From positions 334,454-398,453 of the forward strand of contig JBPFEG010000088.1 in the NCBI GenBank assembly GCA_051061015.1: a stretch of DNA of 64,000 nt, written 5' to 3'. The stretch comes from Methylomicrobium sp051061015 (GTDB lineage: Bacteria; Pseudomonadota; Gammaproteobacteria; Methylococcales; Methylomonadaceae). Below are positions 36,563 to 45,602 of the stretch, piece after piece; the stretch's first letter is position 1; each line of letters begins with the position of its first letter. The notes below the pieces were generated by a model. The model was given only the letters and a program-made list of their open reading frames with translations, searched no databases and was not told the origin of the DNA. The translations under genes were made by a program, and so were the position numbers.

Positions 36563-38776
36563 TTAACCTGCCTGTAGGGCGTCAGTGCAACTGTCTATCA
36601 ATGTGACCGGGTTAGAGTTTTCCGCCCCATCGGATACCGATACAGTTACTCTAATTGCAAAATCGGGGTTATTTAATTCAGGGGAGGAACCCAAACGGTA
36701 GAGGTAAAGGTAATCAAAAATATAAGTCCAAAAATTTTGACTTAAAGCCTCAAGTAAGGGGGTTGGAAATGGAATTGAATCACCACTGTGATAGCTAATC
36801 GAGTAAGGGTCTAAGGAAATTTGTGAAGATGGGAAATTCGTTACTGCCATTACTGTTTGAAAATCAGGATATTGCCAGTCCAATTTAACGCTGTAGTTCT
36901 CTTTATCTATTGCAGGATCATCGAAAAAGACCTTCAATTCTTGATTATAAGTAAACGAGTTTGGCGAAGAAACCGGTACACATGAGTTCAGTGAGCTAGT
37001 CTGTATATTAATCGTAGGAGCTACATTATTGACGGTAACAGTAGTTGCAGCCTGATTGGAACCGCCCAGCCCGGTTACCCGCAAGGTCACCGTCTGTACG
37101 ACCGGACCATCAAGACCGGCAAAGGTTGGCGTTGCCCCCAAGGTTTCGAAGGTGCCGTTATTGTCCAGGTCCCATTCATAAGTTAATTGACTATCTCCAG
37201 GACCAGCAACGGCGGTACCGTTCAGTTGGATCGAGCTCCCTTCATTCACTGTATAAGGCCCGCCCGCATTCACCAGAGGCGGCTGGGCTTTCGCCAGATC
37301 TTCATCCACTTTGCCGTCGCCGTCGTCATCTCGTTCATTAAATAATTCTTCGTCGATTTTGTGGTCACAGTCATTGTCAATCCCGTCCCCCTGCTCGGTT
37401 TCGGCTGGAGTGCAAGGATTCGCAATATTAGCCAATCTATTTCCCCCCGGGTAACCGTACGAGTCGGAATCCGCAAAGCCATAGGAAAAAACACCAAATG
37501 GTACGATCGGCGAAAGATGCGAAATCGTGTGCGCCCCAATGCCGACCTTTAGCTGGGTACCGGAATAGCCGGTGGACCCTATCGCTGCGAATGGCAGAGT
37601 AAAGGCCGTGTCAGGAATGGGCGCCTCATCCAGACGCAGACCCGCCAATTGGTCTGTCGGCGCCACGATATTAATAAAGTTATTGAAGGCCACCGGCTCG
37701 ACAGGAGGCGTGCTGACAAAATAGTCAGAGCCAAACTGCTCGGTAGGCGGGATGATCATCATGAAGGGATCGGAAACCACCCGATCGGCCGACGTCCCTT
37801 TGGAATACTGCACTACGAGCGCCGGTGCGCTGGTGGTGATTTGATGAAAAGAGCCCGAGGCCAAATTGACCTGCTTGAATTTACCTCTTTTCAGCCGGGC
37901 CACAACAGCGCCGTCGATCCTGACTTCCGTGCCGTCATGCGCTGCCAGAATCCGGAAAATATCCCCCCCTGTCCGGGTCGCTAACGGGGTGGTCAAAAAC
38001 TCAGTGCCCCAGGTCGTGATGGGTGGGATTTGTTCGACCAGATGATCGCAAGCCAATGCCCGGGACGGGACGATACCGCATTGATGACCGCTGAATACCG
38101 AAACCGGTTTGGAGGAGGTGATCACCGAGCCGGTCAGGTCGGCAGTATAACCGCCTTTGGCCTTAAACTGGATGCTCTGCAACCGATTCAGGGTAAAGCG
38201 CGCCGATTTTCCTGCTTTGATGGATTTGACATCCGCCCCCGCAATCGTGGATTTTTTCGGCGTAATCGTGATTTCGGTGCCATCTTCTTGCGCGATGATT
38301 TGCAGTTCACCCGGCAAGGATTTCTTGGCGTTGGGCATCGACGGCACGAGATATTCGGTCCCGGCCACATCGGTGGGTAAACCCAGGTATGCGTCGGTGC
38401 TAAACACTTTCTGGTTCAAGCCATAGACCACGAACTCATCCGGCGCGGATAGCAATAACCCTTTGTTTTCAATCGTACCGCTGCCGGCGGCACGGACCGC
38501 GACCGGCAAAGTGACCGGTGTGACCGTCCCGGCATCGACCGGAAAAGTCGCAGGACCGAAGCCTGCGCCCTGCACGGTCACCGTCGTGGATTTAGGCGCA
38601 GTGAGGTAAAAACTGACGCTGCCGCCGCCGTCGTAGTTCTCCATAAAGCCCAAGACGAACTCCCGGCCCTGATTATCTGGCGCAGCCGCTACCGGACCGA
38701 TGGCTCCCATTGAAACAATAGCCAACGCCAGCTTCTGTAGCAGCCGAGCCGGCCGTGGACTCAAATTAAGCTTCAT
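36563..38776 (-). CDS. Secreted IgGFc-binding-like/PKD domain protein
   Basis: I choose ATG at 38776 (GAGGAT just upstream), giving 737 residues. A signal peptide (about 1-32, ending AAA) leads to a large N-terminal region like the IgGFc-binding N-terminal domain: GREFVLGFMENYDGG, SKPVSVFSGHQCGIVPSRAL, ACDHLVEQIPP and WGTEFLTTPLA. Near residues 465-495 are two Ca-binding-like motifs, DGIDNDCDHKIDEE and DDDGDGKVDED. A PKD domain follows (VNAGGPYTVNEGSSIQLNG, YEWDLDNNGTFE), then a tail with two Cys residues. The protein is likely extracellular or on the cell surface and may bind glycans or cells; the name describes homology, not proven antibody binding. No secretion partner is adjacent. Confidence 0.8.
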   Translation of the reverse strand: MKLNLSPRPARLLQKLALAIVSMGAIGPVAAAPDNQGREFVLGFMENYDGGGSVSFYLTAPKSTTVTVQGAGFGPATFPVDAGTVTPVTLPVAVRAAGSGTIENKGLLLSAPDEFVVYGLNQKVFSTDAYLGLPTDVAGTEYLVPSMPNAKKSLPGELQIIAQEDGTEITITPKKSTIAGADVKSIKAGKSARFTLNRLQSIQFKAKGGYTADLTGSVITSSKPVSVFSGHQCGIVPSRALACDHLVEQIPPITTWGTEFLTTPLATRTGGDIFRILAAHDGTEVRIDGAVVARLKRGKFKQVNLASGSFHQITTSAPALVVQYSKGTSADRVVSDPFMMIIPPTEQFGSDYFVSTPPVEPVAFNNFINIVAPTDQLAGLRLDEAPIPDTAFTLPFAAIGSTGYSGTQLKVGIGAHTISHLSPIVPFGVFSYGFADSDSYGYPGGNRLANIANPCTPAETEQGDGIDNDCDHKIDEELFNERDDDGDGKVDEDLAKAQPPLVNAGGPYTVNEGSSIQLNGTAVAGPGDSQLTYEWDLDNNGTFETLGATPTFAGLDGPVVQTVTLRVTGLGGSNQAATTVTVNNVAPTINIQTSSLNSCVPVSSPNSFTYNQELKVFFDDPAIDKENYSVKLDWQYPDFQTVMAVTNFPSSQISLDPYSISYHSGDSIPFPTPLLEALSQNFWTYIFDYLYLYRLGSSPELNNPDFAIRVTVSVSDGAENSNPVTLIDSCTDALQAG

Positions 38777-39164
38777 TATCCTCACTCTTCCCTCCAACTA
38801 TCGAAATGGTCAAAACGCCTTTAGATATCGCGCCTTATTTTATTTTTTGTGAAACGCTTCAAAACTTTTTTAAGTGTTTTGCATTGTCAAATAGCTCATT
38901 CTGATCTAATTAAGCCAACTTCACAATTCCAAAATTTAATCCTCATCCTGGTCATGCAAATTTGCCTTATAACCCGCAGAGTAATACTTCGTTAAAAGTT
39001 CCCCACAAGCATATACAAGCGCTAGCTTAACCGCTGCGCTGGCCATGTGTGCCCCGTTGAGCGACGAGATTTCGACCCCACGACTCGAAGAGGAAAGCTC
39101 CAGATTTTTTAGAAATTATTGTGCTCCGAACGGCGCAAAGACAGCTTGCGCCATTTTTGGACTA
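38777..39164. other. 388-bp intergenic region upstream of the PKD protein gene
   Basis: This holds the leader of the leftward PKD protein gene (GTGAGGATA just before its ATG) and the tail of nudF. At 39132-39152 GGCGCAA and TTGCGCC pair, followed on the + strand by ATTTTT (39153-39158). A second hairpin, TCAACTCC/GGAGTTGA (39165-39189), covers the end of nudF. Both look like transcription stops. No gene is seen. Confidence 0.5.
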
Positions 39165-39761
39165 TCAACTCCAGTTTTGCCGGAGTTGATCCCGATTCAG
39201 CGCCAGCCATTGCAGCGCCAGAATCGGAATCGCGGACTCGATTTCCCCGCTTTCGATCATTCGATAAGCGTCGGTAAAAGGCACTGCCCGTACCAGAATA
39301 TCTTCGTCTTCATGATCGAGCCCATGAACGCCCCCGACCAAACGGCTGTCGACCTTGCCGCAGAACAGCGTGATCATTTCCGCATACCCGCCCGGCGACG
39401 TATAGAATTGCATCAACTTGATCAACGCCTCGATCTGGCATCCGGCCTCTTCCTCCGCTTCGCGGTAAGCGACGTCTTCGGCGGTTTCACCGTCTTCGAT
39501 CGCCCCGGCCACGATTTCGACCAGCCACGCCCGCTCGGGACAGCCGATCGCGCCGATCCGGAACTGTTCGATCAGTACGACTTCGTCCCGCTCCGGATCG
39601 TACAGCAATACCGCCACGCATTTGCCGCGCCCGAACAATTCGCGTTCAATCTCGCCGCTCCAGCCGCCCGCGAATAAAGTATGCCTGAGCCGGTATTTTT
39701 CGAGACGAAAAAATCCCGCATAGCCGGTTTCCTTGCCGATAATTTCAAATGCTTTATTCAT
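39165..39761 (-). CDS. nudF: NudF-like ADP-ribose pyrophosphatase (Nudix hydrolase)
   Basis: The 198-residue protein has a perfect Nudix box from Gly86 to Cys108: Gly86, Glu92, Arg100, Glu101, Glu104, Glu105 and Gly107 fit GX5EX7REUXEEXGU. The preceding LIEQFRIGA and the later TSPGGYAEMI are typical of ADP-ribose pyrophosphatases, which hydrolyse ADP-ribose to AMP and ribose 5-phosphate. It is cytoplasmic, with no signal peptide. Its start overlaps the stop of the PQQ-type dehydrogenase gene by 4 bp, so the two are cotranscribed, although no functional link is obvious. Confidence 0.93.
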   Translation of the reverse strand: MNKAFEIIGKETGYAGFFRLEKYRLRHTLFAGGWSGEIERELFGRGKCVAVLLYDPERDEVVLIEQFRIGAIGCPERAWLVEIVAGAIEDGETAEDVAYREAEEEAGCQIEALIKLMQFYTSPGGYAEMITLFCGKVDSRLVGGVHGLDHEDEDILVRAVPFTDAYRMIESGEIESAIPILALQWLALNRDQLRQNWS

Positions 39762-40885
39762 TGCTTCGGTTTGTATTGCACTTTATAGATGACACCCAGA
39801 TGATCGTCGCTGATCAACAGGCTGCCGTCAGGCAGGACCAGAACGTCGACCGGGCGGCCCAGCACCTTTTCGTCCTGGGTCAGCCAGCCGTCAATGAACA
39901 CTTCTTCGCCGGCAGGTTTATTGTCTTTGAAAGTCACCAGCGCGATCCGGTAACCGTCCGGCACGGAACGGTTCCAGGAGCCATGCTGGGCGACGAACAA
40001 CTGATTGCGGTAATGTTCGGGAAACTGCTCTCCGGGGTAGAAGCGAATGCCCAAAGCCGCGACGTGCGCCTTGAATTTCCAGACCGGCGGCGTAGAGTCC
40101 GAACAGTTCTTGCCTTTACCGTACTGGGGATCAACGATATTGTCACCGTGGCAGTATGGATAGCCGAAATGCTCGCCAATCCTGGACCAACGGTTCAACT
40201 CGTCAGGCGGTAAATCATCGCCCAGATAGTCGCGGCCGTTATCGCTGAAAAACAGGGCTTCGGTTCCGGGCTGCCAGTCGAAACCGACCGTATTGCGGAT
40301 GCCGCGCCCCAGAATTTCGAAATTGCTGCCGTCCGTGTTCAGCCTGACCAGCGAGGCATAGACCGGCCTTTCCGGCTCGCAAATATTGCAAGGCGCGCCG
40401 ACCGCCGTGTACAGTTTGTTGTCGGGGCCGACGCGCAAATATTTCCAGCCATGATGCGTGTCGGTCGGCAGCTTATCATACACCACCGTCGGTTTCGGCG
40501 GGCTATCAAGATGCTGCAGGATATTGTCGTAACGGAGGATTCGGCTGATTTCGGCCACATACAAGGCGCCGTCCTTATAGGCGACTCCATTCGGCATTGT
40601 CAAGTCCTTTGCAATCACATACTGCGTTTCGGCGCTGCCGTCCCGATCCTTGTCCTCTAGGGCATAGACCTTACCTTCCTTAAGGGAACCTGCAAACACT
40701 ACTCCATCATCGCCGAGCGCAAGACTGCGCACATCCGGCAAATTGCGCGCATACAGCGAGATCGAAAAACCCGGCGGCACGTGCAATTTGGCAATCACGT
40801 CTTCGGGCGCCATTTGCCGCGCGCAGGCGGGAAATCCCAAACTGACCAGCAAGACTGCAATCCCGGTTGACTTCAACTGTTTCAT
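39758..40885 (-). CDS. PQQ-dependent sugar (sorbosone-type) dehydrogenase
   Basis: The 375-residue product has an export signal (hydrophobic 8-21, ending FPACA, which could also act as a lipobox). A beta-propeller of the soluble aldose/sorbosone dehydrogenase family follows: PPGFSISLYARNLPDVRSLA, MPNGVAYKDGALYVAEISRI, DTHHGWKYLRVGPDNKLY, GRGIRNTVGFDWQPGTEALF and QHGSWNRS. Such enzymes oxidise sugars or aldehydes in the periplasm with PQQ. PQQ use fits a methylotroph-like cell but cannot be proved from this gene; the substrate is unknown. Confidence 0.85.
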   Translation of the reverse strand: MKQLKSTGIAVLLVSLGFPACARQMAPEDVIAKLHVPPGFSISLYARNLPDVRSLALGDDGVVFAGSLKEGKVYALEDKDRDGSAETQYVIAKDLTMPNGVAYKDGALYVAEISRILRYDNILQHLDSPPKPTVVYDKLPTDTHHGWKYLRVGPDNKLYTAVGAPCNICEPERPVYASLVRLNTDGSNFEILGRGIRNTVGFDWQPGTEALFFSDNGRDYLGDDLPPDELNRWSRIGEHFGYPYCHGDNIVDPQYGKGKNCSDSTPPVWKFKAHVAALGIRFYPGEQFPEHYRNQLFVAQHGSWNRSVPDGYRIALVTFKDNKPAGEEVFIDGWLTQDEKVLGRPVDVLVLPDGSLLISDDHLGVIYKVQYKPKQ

Positions 40886-40994
40886 AGCACCCTCCTGTAA
40901 ACTTTTTTGTATATTATCACTCTGACCCGTATTGAATTCATTTATTCTATCCCTATTTTGTTACCATCCTAACTTGTCATAAAGGCAATACACC

Positions 40995-41873
40995 ATGAAG
41001 CGAATTTTTCTGTTTTTAGCCACTAACATCGCGATATTGATCGTGATCAGTATTGTTTTCAATGTGCTGGGCTTGAGCGGCTACCTCGATGCACAGGGCG
41101 TCAACCTGAACCTGAATGCGTTGCTGGTGATGTCTGCGGTGATCGGGATGACCGGCTCGTTCATTTCGCTGCTGATGTCGAAATGGTCTGCGAAAAACGC
41201 AATGGGTGTTTATGTGATCGAACAGCCGCAAAATCAAACCGAACGCTGGCTGGTCGATACGGTGGCCAGGCTGGCCCGGCAAGCCAATATCGGCATGCCG
41301 GAAGTCGGGATGTTCCAGCAGCCTGAAGCGAATGCATTCGCAACCGGCTGGAACAAAAACAGCGCGCTGGTCGCGGTCAGCACCGGCTTACTGGAAAGCA
41401 TGAGCGCCGACGAGGTCGAGGCGGTGCTCGGCCACGAAATCAGCCATGTCTCGAACGGCGACATGGTCACAATGGCATTGATGCAGGGCGTCGTAAATAC
41501 CTTCGTCTATTTTTTCGCAACACTGATCGGCCATGTGGTCGACCGGACGGTATTCAAAACCGAACGAGGTTACGGCCCCGCCTATTACATCGTACAGATG
41601 GTGGCGCAAATCGCGCTGGGCATCCTCGCCTCGATGCTGGTGATGTGGTTCTCACGCCACCGGGAATTCCGGGCCGATGCGGGCGGCGCTCAATTGGCCG
41701 GACGGCAGAAGATGATCGGCGCATTGCATGCGCTGCAACGCAGCCAGGAAACCGCGACACTGCCGGGCCAGTTGGCGGCCTTCGGGATCAACGGCGACGG
41801 CAGTCTGACGCGCCTGTTCATGAGCCACCCGCCGCTGGAAGAACGGATTGCGGCATTGCAAAACAACCGCTGA
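40995..41873 (+). CDS. htpX: HtpX membrane metalloprotease
   Basis: The 292-residue protein has four hydrophobic helices (near 5-25, 38-60, 158-180 and 193-215) and the M48 zinc motif HEISH in VLGHEISHVSNGD (about 140-152). The third zinc ligand lies in FSRHREFRADAGGA. HtpX degrades misfolded membrane proteins in the inner membrane and usually responds to envelope stress. It is monocistronic, with its own terminator at 41892. Confidence 0.96.
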   Translation: MKRIFLFLATNIAILIVISIVFNVLGLSGYLDAQGVNLNLNALLVMSAVIGMTGSFISLLMSKWSAKNAMGVYVIEQPQNQTERWLVDTVARLARQANIGMPEVGMFQQPEANAFATGWNKNSALVAVSTGLLESMSADEVEAVLGHEISHVSNGDMVTMALMQGVVNTFVYFFATLIGHVVDRTVFKTERGYGPAYYIVQMVAQIALGILASMLVMWFSRHREFRADAGGAQLAGRQKMIGALHALQRSQETATLPGQLAAFGINGDGSLTRLFMSHPPLEERIAALQNNR

Positions 41874-41891
41874 TTGATCTTTTGATTCCTG

Positions 41892-41919
41892 AAGGACGGG
41901 GTAAAACCCGTCCTTTTTT
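41892..41919 (+). terminator. Intrinsic terminator of htpX
   Basis: AAGGACGGG and CCCGTCCTT form a 9-bp stem with a 6-nt loop, directly followed by a run of T. It begins 18 bp after the htpX stop and precedes cysM. Confidence 0.9.
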
Positions 41920-42013
41920 ATTTGCCTTTCTCGGTCACGCCTTAAGCCCGATCGAAAATCCGGGGCATTTTATGGGATAATTTCATAAACTTTTAAAATT
42001 ATCCCCGTCCACT

Positions 42014-42904
42014 ATGAAATTCCCCACCATTGAAGCCTTCGTTGGCAATACGCCCCTGGTCCGTCTGCAGCGGTTGCCCGAGCAGAACAGTAATACGATC
42101 CTGGCCAAACTGGAAGGCAACAATCCGGCAGGCTCCGTAAAAGACCGGCCGGCGTTGAGCATGATTCAACATGCGGAAGCCCGCGGCGAGATCAAACCCG
42201 GCGACCGCCTGATCGAGGCGACCAGCGGCAATACCGGCATCGCGCTCGCGATGGCGGCCGCGATCAAGGGCTACAGGATCACCCTGATCATGCCCGACAA
42301 CATGAGCGCTGAGCGCCGCGCGTCGATGAAGGCTTACGGCGCCGAGATCATCCTGACGCCGGCGGCCGGCAGCATGGAAGCCGCGATCGATCTGGCCCGC
42401 AAGATGGAAGCGAACGGCGAAGGTCGAATTCTCGACCAGTTTTCGAACCCGGACAATCCGCGCGCGCATTACGAAGGCACCGGCCCCGAAATTTGGCGCG
42501 ATACCCAGGGCAGGATTACCCATTTTGTCAGCTCGATGGGCACGACCGGCACGATCATGGGCACCTCGAAATTCCTGAAGGAGAAAAATCCGGCGATTCA
42601 GATCATCGGCGTGCAGCCGGAAGGCGAATCGAAAATCCCCGGCATACGCCGTTGGCCGCAGGAATATCTGCCGAAAATTTATGATGCAAGCCGCGTCGAC
42701 CGGATTATCGAGGTCGATCAGCAATCGGCCGAACAGACCACCCGTGAACTGGCGGCGAGAGAAGGGATTTTTGCAGGCGTCTCCTCCGGCGGCGCGATTT
42801 ATGCCGCGTTGCAATTGGCGAAGGAAGTCCAGAATGCGGTGATCGTCGCGATCATTTGCGACCGGGGTGACCGCTATCTATCAACGGGCGTATTTCCAGA
42901 CTAA
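42014..42904 (+). CDS. cysM: Cysteine synthase B
   Basis: The 296-residue PLP enzyme makes cysteine from O-acetylserine and sulfide or thiosulfate. The PLP lysine lies in NNPAGSVKDRP (Lys43), the substrate loop is EATSGNTGIALA (about 72-83) and the phosphate-binding loop appears as SSMGTTGTIMG (about 173-183). The short length and the FVGNTPLVRLQRLP start fit CysM rather than CysK. The downstream ydbH-like gene begins 27 bp after its stop. Confidence 0.93.
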   Translation: MKFPTIEAFVGNTPLVRLQRLPEQNSNTILAKLEGNNPAGSVKDRPALSMIQHAEARGEIKPGDRLIEATSGNTGIALAMAAAIKGYRITLIMPDNMSAERRASMKAYGAEIILTPAAGSMEAAIDLARKMEANGEGRILDQFSNPDNPRAHYEGTGPEIWRDTQGRITHFVSSMGTTGTIMGTSKFLKEKNPAIQIIGVQPEGESKIPGIRRWPQEYLPKIYDASRVDRIIEVDQQSAEQTTRELAAREGIFAGVSSGGAIYAALQLAKEVQNAVIVAIICDRGDRYLSTGVFPD

Positions 42905-42931
42905 TCGCCGGCTTGCATCGACTGGATTACT

Positions 42932-45001
42932 ATGGCCGACAGGGTGGATAAGCGAAGCGCATCCCCCGGACCTTGGCTATTGATCCTGTTGTTGTTCAGC
43001 AGCATCAGCGCAGCCATCGAAAACGTCTCGCTCGATATCGGCGCGCTGAACCTGCGAGGCTGGAAATTCGAAAAGCTGCAAATCGCGTTAAGTGATATTC
43101 CCAAACACCGTCAGCAACTGGTCTTGACGATTAAGAAACTGGCCCTGCCGAAACCGTTCGCTGACCTGCAACTGCTCGATATCCGCTGTACATCGTTCAG
43201 CTGGGGCGGCAATCAAATCCTCTGCGAGCAAGGCAAAGCAAGGATCGACTCGAAGCACTGGCGTTCGCCAAAGGCCGCGTTTTCGTTTCGGCTTGGCGAG
43301 AAATCCAGCAGCGCGAAAGTGACCGGCCTCTCTTTATTCGGCGGAATGATGAATGCCGAATTGACCGAACAGGCGATGCAGTGGCAATTCAAACTGACCG
43401 CCGAAAAACTCGACACCACCCTGCTGCAAAAACAGCTTGGATTTAAACCGGCCGAGATCAAAAACGGCGATCTGAGCTTTGTGCTCTTTGCCTCCGGAGC
43501 AAAAACCGAAATCGGTGTTATCGATCTGACGGCCAGCATAGACCATCTCACGCTGCAAACCCCGGACGGTAAAGCCGCGACCGAATCGCTGTCGTCGACC
43601 GCGCAAATCCATGCCGACCGAAACGGAGAATTCTGGCATTGGCGTTTGACTCAGCAATTGGCCGGCGGCGCGCTTTATCTGGAGCCGGTCTATCTTGAAG
43701 CGGGAGCCGATTCAATCCAGCTCACCGCAGATGGCGTCTGGCATCCGGCGCTACAGCACGTCGATATTCAATCATTTACTTTCGATCATGCCGATGCTGC
43801 AAAATTGAGCGGCCAGGCAGCGCTCGAAGTCGGCGCGCAAATGAAGCTGAGCCAAGCCGCCCTGTCCCTACGTTCTGACGATTTGAAGAAATTCTCACAG
43901 GTTTACCTGAAGCCATTTGCCGAGCAGACTGCGCTGGAAGGACTTTCTCTGGAAGGCAGGGCAGACGCCGATCTAATTTTAAACGACCAAGCCTTGACGA
44001 ATCTGGCAGTAGACTTCGCCGGCCTTGCGATACAGGACGAAAACCGGCGAATCGCTGCCGAAGGCGGCAAAGGTTCGATTCATTGGTCGAGCAGTCCGGC
44101 AACCGTTGCCCCTTCCACGCTAGGCTGGCAGAGATTATCGCTGTATTCACTGCCGATAGGGCCTGCCCAATTAGCTTTCTCGACACGCGCGAATCGGGTC
44201 GAACTGCTGCAAAAAACGCACTTGCCTTTCCTGGGCGGCAACATCACACTAAATCGGTTCCACTTTCAAAGTCATCCTGAACATGAACCCGACATCTATT
44301 TCGAAGGCCGCCTGGACGATGTCTCGCTTGAACAGTTGTCGAACGCGCTCCATTGGACGCCGCTGTCGGGCACGGTCAGCGGCAAGATACCCGGCGTCGA
44401 ATACCGCGATAACACGCTGAAACTGGGCGGCGAATTGAACATCAAAGCCTTCGACGGCAACGTTAAAATTGCGAATCTGGCTTCGTCGGGCCTGTTCGGC
44501 GACTTGCCGATACTCTCCGCCGAGATCGCGCTCAATCACCTGGACCTCGACCAGATCACCCGCAGATTTGAGTTTGGCGGGATTACCGGCCGGCTTTCGG
44601 GGTTCATTAAAAATTTGCAGCTTGAAAACTGGCAACCGGTCGGTTTTTTCGCCTGGTTCGGCACGCCGGATGACGACGATTCGCGGCACCGGATCAGCCA
44701 GAAAGCGGTCCAAAATATCGCGAATATCGGCGGAGGCGGCGCGGCCGACCTGCTGTCGCGAAGTTTCCTCCGGTTTTTCGATACCTTCGGTTACGACAAG
44801 ATCGGCCTCGGCTGTTACCTGCATGACGGTATCTGCCAGATGATGGGCCTCGAAGCCGCCGAAACCGGCGGCTATCAGATCATCAAAGGTGGCGGTCTGC
44901 CGAGAATCGACGTGATCGGTTATAATTCCCGGATTGACTGGGCCGTTCTGATCGAGCGATTAAAACGGGTGACCGCACCGGATCAAGTCATTATCAAATA
45001 A
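42932..45001 (+). CDS. ydbH: YdbH-like envelope protein (AsmA/bridge-type)
   Basis: The 689-residue protein has an N-terminal membrane anchor (WLLILLLFSSISAA, about 15-28) and a long beta-rich body without catalytic motifs. This fits YdbH and AsmA-like lipid-transfer proteins that span the periplasm. Its C-terminal part (GLGCYLHDGICQM, GYNSRIDWAVLIERLKR) and the following ydbL gene support YdbH. E. coli YdbH works with YnbE and YdbL in moving phospholipids to the outer membrane. The protein is shorter than E. coli YdbH (about 880). The first ten residues come from a GTGGATAAGCGAAGCGCATC repeat, so the native start may lie nearby. Confidence 0.6.
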   Translation: MADRVDKRSASPGPWLLILLLFSSISAAIENVSLDIGALNLRGWKFEKLQIALSDIPKHRQQLVLTIKKLALPKPFADLQLLDIRCTSFSWGGNQILCEQGKARIDSKHWRSPKAAFSFRLGEKSSSAKVTGLSLFGGMMNAELTEQAMQWQFKLTAEKLDTTLLQKQLGFKPAEIKNGDLSFVLFASGAKTEIGVIDLTASIDHLTLQTPDGKAATESLSSTAQIHADRNGEFWHWRLTQQLAGGALYLEPVYLEAGADSIQLTADGVWHPALQHVDIQSFTFDHADAAKLSGQAALEVGAQMKLSQAALSLRSDDLKKFSQVYLKPFAEQTALEGLSLEGRADADLILNDQALTNLAVDFAGLAIQDENRRIAAEGGKGSIHWSSSPATVAPSTLGWQRLSLYSLPIGPAQLAFSTRANRVELLQKTHLPFLGGNITLNRFHFQSHPEHEPDIYFEGRLDDVSLEQLSNALHWTPLSGTVSGKIPGVEYRDNTLKLGGELNIKAFDGNVKIANLASSGLFGDLPILSAEIALNHLDLDQITRRFEFGGITGRLSGFIKNLQLENWQPVGFFAWFGTPDDDDSRHRISQKAVQNIANIGGGGAADLLSRSFLRFFDTFGYDKIGLGCYLHDGICQMMGLEAAETGGYQIIKGGGLPRIDVIGYNSRIDWAVLIERLKRVTAPDQVIIK
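42941..42970 (+). repeat. REP-like repeat inside the start of the ydbH-like gene
   Basis: AGGGTGGATAAGCGAAGCGC followed by ATCCCCCGGA matches a short palindromic motif (GGTGGAT...ATCCACC) that I know as a common intergenic repeat in gammaproteobacteria. Here it lies within codons 4-13 of the annotated frame. Confidence 0.6.
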
Positions 45002-45005
45002 TCAG

Positions 45006-45599
45006 GTGAAATCCATGAAAAAATTCTCCTTCCTGGGCGCGCTGCTGCTTGCCGCCTGCGTCACGATTAATATTTATTTTCCGGCCGCGGCCGCCGAAAA
45101 AGCGGCCGATAAAATAATCAAGGACATTCAGAACGCCGCACCACCAAAACCCCAATCGAAGTCCAGCCGGGATAACGAACATGCCGAACTCTACCGCTGG
45201 ATCGATAAGGCAATCGGCACGGTCATTGCTTCCGCTGAGGCCGCCGAGGCCAATCTGTCGATCGACAGCCCCGACATCCGGAGGCTGCGCGCATCGATGG
45301 AGAAGCGTTTCACCTCGCTGCAACCGAATTATGCAGCCGGCTATATCGGTATCAAGGCGGACGGTTTCCTGGCGGTCCGGGAAGGCGCGAATGTGCCGCT
45401 GAAAGAACGTAATCAGGTCAGCAAACTGGTTTCGGCCGAAAACGCGGACCGGCAGAGCCTGTATCAGGCAATCGCGAACGCGAACGGCCATCCCGAATGG
45501 CTGGATCAAATCAAATCGACCTTCGCCGAGCGCTGGATCGGCAATGCCCAGCCCGGCTGGTGGGTTCAATCTTCGAACGGAAGCTGGAAACAGAAATAA
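45006..45599 (+). CDS. ydbL: YdbL-like (DUF1318) protein with lipobox
   Basis: The 197-residue protein begins with a signal ending in the lipobox LAAC (Cys15), followed by VTINIYFPAAAAEKAADKII, which is characteristic of DUF1318/YdbL. The body is helical and ends in WWVQSSNGSWKQK. E. coli YdbL is a soluble periplasmic partner of YdbH, while YnbE is a small outer-membrane lipoprotein. Here no separate ynbE is seen and the YdbL-like protein itself has a lipobox, so it could take both roles. It follows ydbH by 4 bp, with AGGTG before its ATG. Confidence 0.8.
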   Translation: MKSMKKFSFLGALLLAACVTINIYFPAAAAEKAADKIIKDIQNAAPPKPQSKSSRDNEHAELYRWIDKAIGTVIASAEAAEANLSIDSPDIRRLRASMEKRFTSLQPNYAAGYIGIKADGFLAVREGANVPLKERNQVSKLVSAENADRQSLYQAIANANGHPEWLDQIKSTFAERWIGNAQPGWWVQSSNGSWKQK

Positions 45600-45602
45600 C
45601 AG

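Noticed and set aside
39045..39677. 210-codon open frame on the + strand over nudF
   Set aside because: The Nudix box on the opposite strand is perfect; this frame has no domain.
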